From AC-32 sp963717725 (GTDB taxonomy: Bacteria; Actinomycetota; Thermoleophilia; Gaiellales; Gaiellaceae), in the NCBI GenBank assembly GCA_963717725.1, contig CAVQWS010000015.1, positions 23,452-87,451 on the forward strand: DNA of 64,000 nucleotides. The letters are read 5' to 3'. Below, one piece after another: positions 26,445 through 33,581 of the stretch. Below the pieces are notes generated by a model that had not been told where the DNA came from, did not search any database, and was given only the letters and a program-made list of their open reading frames with translations. The first letter of the stretch is position 1. Every line of letters starts with the position of its first letter. Made by a program: the position numbers and the translations under genes.

Positions 26445-26465
26445 GGCGGCTCCGTCAGAGCCGCC
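26445..26465 (-). terminator. Hairpin between lacI-type regulator and binding-protein genes
   Basis: A perfect 8-bp stem (26445-26452 / 26458-26465) with 5-nt loop lies 11 nt past the regulator stop. It is probably a partial terminator or processing site within the operon. Confidence 0.45.
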
Positions 26466-26475
26466 GCCAAACCAG

Positions 26476-27543
26476 CTAGCGCACCTCCTTGGTCCTGAGC
26501 GTCAGTGCCCCCGGCGCTCCGTTTGCTCCAGATGAGGCCCGCACCACGAGCCGCGTCGGCACCAGTTCTCGTGCCGGCGGCGACTCGGGGTCGTCGATCA
26601 TGCGGGCAAGTCCGTTCGCGGCCGCCTCGCCGAGCGCGTGCATGTCCTGCCGCACGGTCGTCAGCTGCGGCTGGATCAGCGAGGCGAGCCCGATGTCGTC
26701 GAAGCCGACGATGGCCACGTCTTCGGGCACGCGCACGCCCAGATCGCTCGCGGCGCGGATCGCGCCGGCGGCCATCAGGTCGCTGGCGGCGAAGATCGCG
26801 GTCGGCGGCTCGTCGAGCTCGAGCAGCCGCTGCGTGCCGCGGTAGCCGCTCTCGTCGTAGAAGTCCCCTTCGACCACGTACTCCTCGCCCGGCTCGAGCC
26901 CGAGCGCCGAGAGCTCGTCGCGGTAGCCGTCCAGGCGGTCCGCGCCGGGGCGCGTGGCGAGCGTTCCCGTGATCGTCGCGATGCGTTCGTGGCCGATGTC
27001 GTGAAGGTGACGCACGGCCAGCGCAGCGCCCTCGCGGTTCTCCGACATGACGAAGCCGGTCCGTGGCCCGCCGAGATCGGCGTCGACCGCCATGCATGGA
27101 AGCTCGGACGAGGCAAGCTTCTCGATCTCCGGATCGCGCCCGTCGAAGCCCATCACGACCGCGCCGTCGACACCGTGGTGCCCGGCGCGGCGCAGATACG
27201 AGTGGGCGCCGCCGAAGCCGTTGCCGGGCTCGTCGCTTGCGAACATCAGCAGGTCGTACCCGAGCCGGCCCGCGCCGTGCTTGAAGCCCACGAGCACTTC
27301 CTGGAAGAACGGGTGCAGCAGGTCCGGATGCCCGGGCCCGGTCTCGAGAATCACTCCGACGACGTGCGAGCGGCGGCTGACGAGCGTCCTCGCTGCCGCG
27401 CTCGGCGTGTAGTCGAGCTCGCGAGCGAGCTCGAGGATCCGGCGCCTGGTGGCCTCGCTGACCTCCGACGAACCGTTCAACGCCCGCGAGACGGTGGCCA
27501 CCGAGACACCTGATTTCGCGGCCAACTGCTGAATCGTGGTCAT
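26476..27543 (-). CDS. LacI family transcriptional regulator of the sugar operon
   Basis: 355 residues from ATG 27543. The N-terminal HTH is canonical (TIQQLAAKSGVSVATVSRAL, then YTPSAAARTL hinge). A periplasmic-binding-protein-like effector domain follows, with AIFAASDLMAAGAIRAASDL and the DVAIVGFDDIGLASL segment. Two LacI-type palindromes lie immediately upstream of its own start, so it probably represses the whole operon, itself included. The likely inducer is the imported beta-glucoside or its product, by analogy with CebR-type regulators. Confidence 0.93.
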   Translation of the reverse strand: MTTIQQLAAKSGVSVATVSRALNGSSEVSEATRRRILELARELDYTPSAAARTLVSRRSHVVGVILETGPGHPDLLHPFFQEVLVGFKHGAGRLGYDLLMFASDEPGNGFGGAHSYLRRAGHHGVDGAVVMGFDGRDPEIEKLASSELPCMAVDADLGGPRTGFVMSENREGAALAVRHLHDIGHERIATITGTLATRPGADRLDGYRDELSALGLEPGEEYVVEGDFYDESGYRGTQRLLELDEPPTAIFAASDLMAAGAIRAASDLGVRVPEDVAIVGFDDIGLASLIQPQLTTVRQDMHALGEAAANGLARMIDDPESPPARELVPTRLVVRASSGANGAPGALTLRTKEVR

Positions 27544-27546
27544 CTT

Positions 27547-27560
27547 CGGAAACGTTTCCG
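27547..27560 (-). promoter_or_regulatory. LacI-type operator O1
   Basis: The exact 14-bp palindrome CGGAAACGTTTCCG lies 4 nt upstream of the regulator start codon, overlapping its ribosome-binding region. The central CG and AAACGTTT core are typical of LacI-family operators. Confidence 0.8.
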
Positions 27561-27579
27561 GGAATCCATGCGCGGGAAC

Positions 27580-27591
27580 GTAAACGTTTCC
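27580..27591 (-). promoter_or_regulatory. LacI-type operator O2
   Basis: GTAAACGTTTCC repeats the O1 core 33 bp (three helical turns) further upstream, which suits cooperative binding by two dimers on one DNA face. Confidence 0.75.
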
Positions 27592-27619
27592 GAACGGCTT
27601 GTCAAGGCAAGTCAGTCTT

Positions 27620-28957
27620 CTAAGCCCTAGAAGGCAGCTCGATCCAGACGTCAGCGCCGCCGCCATCACGGTTGGCGGCATGTGCGCTCCCGCCGTGTGC
27701 CCTGGCGATCGTTTCGACGATCGAGAGCCCGAGGCCCGCGCTCTCTCCGCCGCGGCCTTCGTCCGCGCGGCTGAAGCGCTCGAAGGCCCGTTCGATGAAG
27801 GCCGTGGGGAAACCCTCGCCGCGGTCCAGGACGTGCAGTTCGACGGAGCCGTTCCTGCGTCCCGCGCGCAGCGAGACGCCGCAGCCACCGTGGCGGACGG
27901 CGTTGTCGACGAGGTTGCCGAGCGCCTGCTCGAGGCGCAGCCGGTCACCCTCCAGCACGCCGGCTTCGGCCTCGACCTCCGGCCGGCCTCTCCGCGAGAA
28001 GCGTCGTGCAACGGAGCGGAGCAGCTCACCGGAGTCGAGCCGCTCGAGCCGAAGCTGGAGGTGCCCCTGCTCGGAGCGGGCCAGCAGCAGCAGGTCGTCG
28101 GCGATCCTGGCGAGCCGGTCGGTCTCCCCGGCAGCCGACTCGATGGCGGCACGGAGCTGATCCGGCGAACGGCCCTCGCGCAAGGCAAGTTCCAGCTCGG
28201 TCTTCAGCAGCGCGAGCGGCGTCCGCAGCTCGTGGCTTGCATCCGAGACGAACCGGCGCTCACGCGCGAGGCCTTCCTCGATGCGCTCGAGCATTCGGTT
28301 CAGCGTCTCCCCCAGCCGGGCGACCTCATCGCCCGTGGCGGGAACGGGCAACCGCTCGTCGAGGGACGACGTCGAGATCTCCTGCGCGCGGCGGCGCATC
28401 CCCTCGATCGGGCGCAGCGCCGCGCCCGCGACGAGGTAGCCGCCGAGCGCCGCGAGCAGCAGCGCGACCGGGCCGCCGATGAAGAATCCCCTGCGCAACG
28501 TGCCGAGCGTCTCGGCACGGTTTTCCCGCGTGCCCCCGACGATGAGCACTCCTCGTGGCGATCTGACCGCGAGCAACCGCGTCGGCTCGTCCAGCCCGGG
28601 TGCCGACGGACGGTTCAGCCAGAGCGGATGGACGCGGGCGCGGCGCAGCTCTTCTGCCGAGAGCAGCGGCGCGCGGTGCAACGAGGAGCTCGCATCGAGC
28701 ACGCGGCCGTTCGGTGAGACGAGCTCCGCGAACGACTCGCCGCTCTCGATCAGCGGACTCGAGGTCGAACGCAGCGAGCCGCCGTCTCGGACGAGCGCCC
28801 CGACGTCCTGCGCGCGCGAGCGCAGCGACTGGTCGATCCCGGAGCCCAGGTCGGAGCCGACCTGCATGTAGAGCAGCCAGGTGGCGCCGGCGAGCACGAC
28901 CGCCATCGCCGCGGTGAAGAACAGCGTCAACCGCAGCCGGATCGGGAGGCGGCTCAT
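27620..28957 (-). CDS. Sensor histidine kinase
   Basis: 445 residues from ATG 28957. The first membrane helix (LTLFFTAAMAVVLAGATWLL), an extracellular sensor loop of about 130 residues and a second helix are followed by a HAMP region, the HisKA box FVSDASHELRTPLALL with the phospho-His, and a HATPase_c domain (N-box LGNLVDNAVRHG, G1 DRGEGFP, G2 GGESAGLGLSIV). The ATG overlaps the response-regulator stop by 4 bp. It resembles actinobacterial TcrY/PrrB-type kinases. The stimulus is unknown. Confidence 0.92.
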   Translation of the reverse strand: MSRLPIRLRLTLFFTAAMAVVLAGATWLLYMQVGSDLGSGIDQSLRSRAQDVGALVRDGGSLRSTSSPLIESGESFAELVSPNGRVLDASSSLHRAPLLSAEELRRARVHPLWLNRPSAPGLDEPTRLLAVRSPRGVLIVGGTRENRAETLGTLRRGFFIGGPVALLLAALGGYLVAGAALRPIEGMRRRAQEISTSSLDERLPVPATGDEVARLGETLNRMLERIEEGLARERRFVSDASHELRTPLALLKTELELALREGRSPDQLRAAIESAAGETDRLARIADDLLLLARSEQGHLQLRLERLDSGELLRSVARRFSRRGRPEVEAEAGVLEGDRLRLEQALGNLVDNAVRHGGCGVSLRAGRRNGSVELHVLDRGEGFPTAFIERAFERFSRADEGRGGESAGLGLSIVETIARAHGGSAHAANRDGGGADVWIELPSRA

Positions 28958-29628
28958 GAGGCCGCCCGCAGCCGGTAACCGACTCCGCGCACGGTCTCGA
29001 GCGTGTCCGTCCCGAACGGGCGGTCGATCTTCTCGCGCAGATAGCGCACGTACACATCGACGACGTTCGAGCGGTTCTCGTAGGCGAAGTCCCACGCGTG
29101 CTCGATCAACTGCAACCGAGTCAGGACCTGGCCGGGGCGGCGCATGAAGGTCTCGAGCAGGGCGAACTCCTTCGGCGAGAGCTGGATCTCCTGCTCGCCG
29201 CGCCAGGCCTTGCGGCTCGCCGGATCCAGGCGTAGCCCGTCCACCTCGAGCTCGATCGGCCGCTCGACGCCCCCGCGGCGGCCCAGCGCGCGGAGGCGCG
29301 CGAGCAGCTCAGCGAAGGAGAACGGTTTCGTCAGGTAGTCGTCCGCCCCCGCGTCGAGGCCGGCGACCCGGTCCTCGACCGCGTCCCGCGAGGTAAGCAT
29401 CAGGACCGGCGACCAGACGCCCGCGTTGCGCAGTTGGCGACACGTCTCGAAGCCGCTCAGCCCTGGCAGCATGACGTCGAGCACGATCGCGTCGTATGGG
29501 TGCGCCTCGGCCATCCAGAGCGCGTCCTCGCCGTTCGGGGCGACGTCGGCGGCGTGCCCTTCCTCGACCAGGCCGCGGCGGATCAGGCCGGCCATCTTGA
29601 GCGTGTCCTCGACCACGAGCACCCGCAT
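28954..29628 (-). CDS. OmpR/PhoB family response regulator
   Basis: 224 residues from ATG 29628 (MRVLVVEDTLKMAGLIRRGL). The receiver has acidic pocket ED, phospho-Asp in IVLDVMLPGLSG, Thr/Ser switch in LMLTSRD and Lys in YLTKPF. A winged-helix DNA-binding domain ends in TVRGVGYRL. It is translationally coupled to the kinase. Four 11-bp-phased boxes lie just upstream, towards the divergent PepSY gene, and are likely binding sites. Confidence 0.94.
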   Translation of the reverse strand: MRVLVVEDTLKMAGLIRRGLVEEGHAADVAPNGEDALWMAEAHPYDAIVLDVMLPGLSGFETCRQLRNAGVWSPVLMLTSRDAVEDRVAGLDAGADDYLTKPFSFAELLARLRALGRRGGVERPIELEVDGLRLDPASRKAWRGEQEIQLSPKEFALLETFMRRPGQVLTRLQLIEHAWDFAYENRSNVVDVYVRYLREKIDRPFGTDTLETVRGVGYRLRAAS

Positions 29629-29648
29629 GCCGGCATCATCGCGCGTTT

Positions 29649-29698
29649 CGATGAGAGCCCGATGAGAACCGTTCGCCACGCTCTCACGGCTGTCTCAC
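29649..29698. promoter_or_regulatory. Phased direct repeats in the divergent TCS/PepSY promoter
   Basis: CGATGAGA occurs at 29649-29656 and 29660-29667, 11 bp apart. TCTCAC occurs at 29682-29687 and 29693-29698, also 11 bp apart and in inverted orientation (TGAGA/TCTCA). OmpR-family regulators bind tandem repeats with one-turn spacing, so these are good candidates for sites of the adjacent regulator. Confidence 0.6.
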
Positions 29699-29745
29699 CA
29701 GCGCCTTCTACGGTGCGCCTCATCACCACCGGAAGGAGACTCACC

Positions 29746-30081
29746 ATGAGCAAGCGCATCGCCCTGTTCGCCGCCCTCGCAGCAGTCGTGGCCCTCGCCG
29801 CGGCCGCGTTCGCCTTCGGTGGCGGCGGCGGGCTGATCAACGACGACGGGCACCTGGTCAAGCCCGGCACGCTCGACGACGGCAAGCAGTACCTCCCGCA
29901 GGCGTCGATCACGACGGCCCAGGCCGTCGCGGCCGCCCAGCGCGCGTGGAGCGGGCAGCTCGGTCAGGTCGACCTCGAGAGCCATGGCGGCCGGATCGTC
30001 TACGTCGTCGATGTCGGCAACCGCGAGGTCGGTGTCGACGCCACGGATGGCAGCGTCGTCTCGATCGCGCCGCAGTCCTAG
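29746..30081 (+). CDS. Secreted PepSY domain protein
   Basis: 111 residues from ATG 29746 with GGAAGGAG upstream. A signal peptide (ALFAALAAVVALAAAAFAF) precedes one PepSY domain: SITTAQAVAAAQRAWSG, then GRIVYVVDVGNREVGVD and DATDGSVVSI. PepSY modules often occur in envelope proteins controlled by adjacent two-component systems, and the divergent kinase/regulator with phased boxes fits this. Its role may be inhibition of a surface protease or feedback on the sensor. Confidence 0.82.
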   Translation: MSKRIALFAALAAVVALAAAAFAFGGGGGLINDDGHLVKPGTLDDGKQYLPQASITTAQAVAAAQRAWSGQLGQVDLESHGGRIVYVVDVGNREVGVDATDGSVVSIAPQS

Positions 30082-30082
30082 C

Positions 30083-30790
30083 GTGAGGGTCGCAGCCGCA
30101 AGCCGCCGTGCTCCTGCTCATAGCCGCCGGGTGCGGCTCGAGCGGGGCGCACGGCGGCTCGGCGCTGCCGCGACCGGCCGGCGACTATTCGGCGACCGTC
30201 GACAACCCCTGGTTCCCCCTGCGACCCGGGCTCGGAGTACGTCTACACCGGCGCAAAGGACGGCGAGCCGTCGCGGGAGCTGCGTGACCGTGACGCATCG
30301 GACGCAGGACGATCGCCGGCGCGCAGTGCATCGAGTCCGCAGGACAACCTCTACCTCTCCGGGCCACCTCGGTGAGCGCACGACCGACTGGTACTCGCAG
30401 GACGGCGACGGCAACGTCTGGTACTTCGGCGAGGCGACGGCCGAGCTCGACCGGAAGGGCCACGTCACCAGCACGGAAGGCAGCTGGCTCGCCGGTCGCA
30501 ACGGGGCGCAGCCGGGGATCTTCATGCCCGCCCACCCGAAGGTCGGCGCGACGTTCCGGCAGGAGTTCTATAAGGGCCACGCCGAGGATCACTTCCGCAT
30601 GCAGGCGATCGGCGTCCCGGTGCGTGTTCCTTACGGCCACTGGAGCGGCGCGATGAAGACACGAGAGTCGACTCCGCTCGAGCCGGGGGCGATCGACTTC
30701 AAGTGGTACGTGCGCGGGATCGGAACCGTGAAGGAGCTGGCCAAGGACGGCTCCGAGCGCGCGGTGCTCGTTTCGTTCCGGCGGGCTTAG
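30083..30790 (+). pseudogene. Lipoprotein of unknown function, multiply frameshifted
   Basis: A probable lipoprotein starts near 30083-30108: a hydrophobic stretch with lipobox IAAGC, then SATVDNPWFPLRPG. Frames must change several times between about 30100 and 30360. The rest (RTTDWYSQDGDGNVWYFGEA, STEGSWLAGRNGAQPGI, MPAHPKVGATFRQEFYKGHA, TPLEPGAIDFKWYVRGIG) is intact to the stop. This belongs to a conserved unnamed family of about 200 residues known by its WYFGE and PANPKVG-like motifs. The cluster of four or so shifts in 250 bp could be real decay or local sequence error. It is downstream of and collinear with the PepSY gene. Confidence 0.6.
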
Positions 30791-31188
30791 CCCGAGCCCT
30801 CCACACGCTCGAGCCCGTCCTCGGGCAGCGTCTCCCAGCTCGCGAGCGAGCGGGTGTAGATGTGCTTCTCGGGCCGACCCGGGAGCGGGTCGTCGATCGC
30901 GCTCAGGCGGATGCTGGCGTGTTCGGTCTCGGGCCAGCCGCCGCCGAAGAGGTTCGAGCCGCAGACCGAGCAGAACGTCTTCGCGGTGCCCTCCTCGGGC
31001 TGGTAGGTGCGCAGCAGCTCCTCGCCTTCGAGGATCGCGACCTCCTCGCTGCGCAGGCGGCCGTTGGCGGTGCCGACGCCGCCGGAGAGCTTCTTGCAGG
31101 TCGCGCAGTGGCAGAAGGCCCTCGGCTCGAAGTGGTCGGGGACCTCGAACCTGACTCCACCGCACTGGCAGCTTCCTCGTAGCGGCAC
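30787..31188 (-). CDS. GFA/CENP-V family zinc protein
   Basis: 133 residues with the GFA zinc pattern: CQCGGVRFEV, CHCATCKKLSG and FCSVCGSNLFGG. These Cys sets bind a structural and a catalytic-type zinc. The family is named after glutathione-dependent formaldehyde-activating enzyme, but most members lack shown activity. It is divergent from a zinc alcohol dehydrogenase of the formaldehyde-dehydrogenase class, with 32 bp between starts, which makes a shared C1 or aldehyde role conceivable. Confidence 0.88.
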   Translation of the reverse strand: MPLRGSCQCGGVRFEVPDHFEPRAFCHCATCKKLSGGVGTANGRLRSEEVAILEGEELLRTYQPEEGTAKTFCSVCGSNLFGGGWPETEHASIRLSAIDDPLPGRPEKHIYTRSLASWETLPEDGLERVEGSG

Positions 31189-31220
31189 GGCTGGAGCCTA
31201 GCGGCCGTAGGATCGCGTTC

Positions 31221-32327
31221 GTGCAGGTCCGCGCAGCCGTGCTGGAGCGATTCGGCGAGCCGCTCGAAGTGCAGGAGCTCGAGCTCGCCGAGCCGCGCGC
31301 AGGCGAGGTGCTCGTCCGGCTCGAGGCGTGCGGGGTCTGCCACACCGACCTGTTCACGGCCTCCGGCGCCGACCCGTCCGGCTACTCGCCGACGGTGCTC
31401 GGGCACGAGGGCGCCGGCGTGGTCGAGGCGCTCGGAGACGGCGTGCGCGACCTGGCGGTCGGCGACCACGTGGTCACGCTCTTCTCGCCGCAGTGCCGCG
31501 AGTGCGTCCACTGCCTCGACCCGCGCACGAACCTCTGTCTCGCGATCCGCGAGCAGCAGGGGCTCGGGTTCCTGCCGGACGGGACGACTCGCCTGTCGCG
31601 GGACGGGGAGCCGATCCGGCACTTCATGGGCTGCTCGACCTTCGCGGAGCACACGGTCATGCCCGAGATCGCGCTGGCCCGTGTCTCGCCGGAGGCGCCG
31701 CTGGATCGCGCCTGCCTGTTCGCGTGCGGGCTCTCGACGGGGCTCGGCGCGGCGATGAACACGGCTCGCGTGGCCGCCGGCTCGACGTGCGTCGTGTTCG
31801 GCGCGGGCATGGTCGGGCTCGGCGCGGTCGCAGGCTGCCGGCTGCAAGGCGCCGAGCGGATCGTCTGTGTCGATCTCTCCGAGGAGCGGCTCGAGCTGGC
31901 GCGCGGGCAGGGCGCGACGGAGACCTGGATCGGCGGGCCGGACACCGTCGAGCGCGTGCTCGAGCTGACCGGCGGCTTCGGGGCCGACTACACCTTCGAG
32001 GCGACCGGGCACGTCGCGGTGATGCGCCAGGCAGTCGAGTCGGCACGGATGGGCTGGGGGCTGGCGACGGTGTGCGGCGTCGCGGGCAAGGGCGAGGTGC
32101 TCGAGGTCGTGCCGCGCTTCCTGATCACCGGACGGCGGGTGGCGGGCTCGTCGTTCGGCGGCGTCAAGGGACGCGACCAGGTGCCGCAGCTCGTCGACCG
32201 CTGGCTGGCCGGCGAGATCGACGTCGAGCCGTTCGTCTCGCACCGGTTGACGCTGGACGAGGTCAACCGCGGCTTCGAGCTGATGGAGGCCCAGGACGGC
32301 ATCCGCAGCGTGATCTCGTTCGGCTAG
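31221..32327 (+). CDS. Zinc-dependent alcohol dehydrogenase (class III/NDMA-dependent type)
   Basis: 368 residues from GTG 31221. Catalytic zinc ligands are in CGVCHTD and GHEGAGVVE; structural-zinc Cys residues occur in CRECVHCLDPRTNLC. The Rossmann motif is VVFGAGMVGLG and the cofactor-selecting acidic residue lies in CVDLSEERLELA. The length and the GLSTGLGAAMNTA motif fit class III and mycothiol/NDMA-dependent dehydrogenases. The substrate is inferred to be an aldehyde adduct or alcohol. The stop overlaps the convergent DUF3140 gene by 4 bp. Confidence 0.9.
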   Translation: MQVRAAVLERFGEPLEVQELELAEPRAGEVLVRLEACGVCHTDLFTASGADPSGYSPTVLGHEGAGVVEALGDGVRDLAVGDHVVTLFSPQCRECVHCLDPRTNLCLAIREQQGLGFLPDGTTRLSRDGEPIRHFMGCSTFAEHTVMPEIALARVSPEAPLDRACLFACGLSTGLGAAMNTARVAAGSTCVVFGAGMVGLGAVAGCRLQGAERIVCVDLSEERLELARGQGATETWIGGPDTVERVLELTGGFGADYTFEATGHVAVMRQAVESARMGWGLATVCGVAGKGEVLEVVPRFLITGRRVAGSSFGGVKGRDQVPQLVDRWLAGEIDVEPFVSHRLTLDEVNRGFELMEAQDGIRSVISFG

Positions 32328-32662
32328 AGCGGCCGGAGGGGCTCGTTGCCCCAGTTCAGGAGCGAGTAGCGCCAGCGCGTCCCGGTGACGTCTCCGCGCG
32401 GCCGCTGGGCCAGGTGGCGGTGGACGTAGCCGACGACCTTGCGCATGTGGCGGTAATCCGCGTCCGTCAGCTCGCGCGTCGGGGTCCGCAGGAGCGACAC
32501 GATTCGGCGGCCGGAAGCGTGGCCGATCGACTCGCCGCCGTCGCGCTTCTGCCCGACGGCCAGCGACTCTTCGGTCTGCAGCCAGGCCTTGAGCTCGCGG
32601 TCGCTTACGTTCACCACCTCATGGAACTGGAGCCAGATGCGCTTACGGTCGTCGTCGGTCAT
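32324..32662 (-). CDS. DUF3140 family protein
   Basis: 112 residues from ATG 32662 (MTDDDRKRIWLQFHEVVNVS). The signature KAWLQTEES, GQKRDGGESIGHASGRRIV and MRKVVGYVHRHLAQRP identifies DUF3140, a small actinobacterial family of unknown function often found near DNA-binding or stress genes. A strong 13-bp hairpin immediately precedes its start and probably terminates the upstream fasciclin transcript. Confidence 0.85.
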   Translation of the reverse strand: MTDDDRKRIWLQFHEVVNVSDRELKAWLQTEESLAVGQKRDGGESIGHASGRRIVSLLRTPTRELTDADYRHMRKVVGYVHRHLAQRPRGDVTGTRWRYSLLNWGNEPLRPL

Positions 32663-32668
32663 GGGCAA

Positions 32669-32700
32669 CGCCGAGGCCCGGCGCGGGCCGGGCCTCGGCG
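32669..32700 (-). terminator. Terminator of the fasciclin gene
   Basis: A perfect 13-bp stem (32669-32681 / 32688-32700) with 6-nt loop lies 8 nt past the fasciclin stop and 7 nt before the DUF3140 start. Confidence 0.65.
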
Positions 32701-32707
32701 CCTTCCC

Positions 32708-33211
32708 CTAGCTCGCGGGAATGAGCACCTTGTTGATGACGTGGATGACCCCGTTCGAAGCCGAGACGTCCGGCTTCACGACCCTCGCGCCGTTGACGTA
32801 CACCATCCCTCCGCGAACGCGGATCTGGACGGTCGCTCCGTTCAGCGTCTTCGCCGAGCGAAGCTTCGTCACCTTCGCCGCGGTGACGCGGCCGGCGACG
32901 ACGTGGTAGAGCAGCACCGCGCGCAGCTTCGCCTTGTCGGCTGCGAGCGCCTTCAGCGTCGCCTTCGGCACCTTCGCGAACGCGGCGTCGGTGGGAGCGA
33001 AAACGGTGTAGCGGGCGTTGCCCGAGAGCGTCTTCGCAAGACCCGCCTGCTTCACGAGTGAGACGAGCGTCTTGAACTGTCCGGCGGCGACGGCTGTCTG
33101 GACGAGGTTCTTCTTGGCGGCGACGGGCGTGCTCGTGGCCGCCGGGGCCCCCGCCGCCACGACCGCGACTGCGGTGACGAGAGCGGCCGTGGTGAGTCGT
33201 AGCTTGGTCAT
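32708..33211 (-). CDS. Secreted fasciclin (FAS1) domain protein
   Basis: 167 residues from ATG 33211 with AGGAGGAACGG upstream. A signal peptide (ALVTAVAVVAAGAPAATS) precedes a single FAS1 domain with both conserved boxes: H1 (YTVFAPTDAAFAKVPKATLK), the YHVV motif (LLYHVVAGRV), and H2-like GVIHVINKVLIP. FAS1 domains act in adhesion and matrix interactions. It lies downstream of the DUF378 gene on the same strand and may share the CarH-associated promoter region. Confidence 0.92.
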   Translation of the reverse strand: MTKLRLTTAALVTAVAVVAAGAPAATSTPVAAKKNLVQTAVAAGQFKTLVSLVKQAGLAKTLSGNARYTVFAPTDAAFAKVPKATLKALAADKAKLRAVLLYHVVAGRVTAAKVTKLRSAKTLNGATVQIRVRGGMVYVNGARVVKPDVSASNGVIHVINKVLIPAS

Positions 33212-33241
33212 TCCGTTCCTCCTCTTCGTGGTCACTTGTGG

Positions 33242-33490
33242 TCAGTTCTGGTGCGCGACGGCGCGCGACGTGCGGCGGCTGCGCTTCTGTGCCAACGCCG
33301 GCAGCCTGGTGGCGGCGTAGGCGGCCGAGAGGCCGACGAGCCCGTACACGACGCGAGTGGCGGCGTTGGTCTCGCCGAACTCGAGCCCGAAGACCCACGC
33401 TACGAGGTCGAACTCGGCGACCGCGACGAGGCCCCAATTGAGCCCGCCGACGATCACGAGCGCCGCTGCTAGTAGATCGATCCGCTCCAT
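33242..33490 (-). CDS. DUF378 membrane protein
   Basis: 82 residues, two membrane helices. The family signature LVIVGGLNWGLVAVAEFDLV is complete, followed by VVYGLVGLSAAY and a basic C-terminus. Function unknown. It is divergent from the CarH-type regulator, and its promoter region carries a copy of the repeats seen in front of carH, so light or cobalamin-dependent control is a reasonable inference. Confidence 0.88.
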   Translation of the reverse strand: MERIDLLAAALVIVGGLNWGLVAVAEFDLVAWVFGLEFGETNAATRVVYGLVGLSAAYAATRLPALAQKRSRRTSRAVAHQN

Positions 33491-33501
33491 CCTGTCCCTC
33501 C

Positions 33502-33523
33502 TTTGTCTAGCTTTCGTCGAGAC
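33502..33523 (-). promoter_or_regulatory. CarH-like repeat pair in front of DUF378
   Basis: TTTGTC at 33502 and TTCGTC at 33513 repeat at 11-bp spacing. The first shares the 9-mer TTTGTCTAG with the repeat at 33555. They lie 12-33 bp upstream of the DUF378 start. Confidence 0.45.
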
Positions 33524-33543
33524 TCTAACCGCACTCTCCGCGC

Positions 33544-33576
33544 TTTGTCAAGTCTTTGTCTAGATGTTGTACAGTT
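33544..33576 (+). promoter_or_regulatory. Three 11-bp direct repeats: candidate CarH operator
   Basis: TTTGTC (33544), TTTGTC (33555) and GTTGTA (33566) recur exactly every 11 bp, immediately before the carH start at 33582. The characterised Thermus CarH operator also consists of tandem 11-bp repeats covering the promoter. No ribosome site follows, so the carH message may be leaderless. Confidence 0.6.
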
Positions 33577-33581
33577 AGAGC

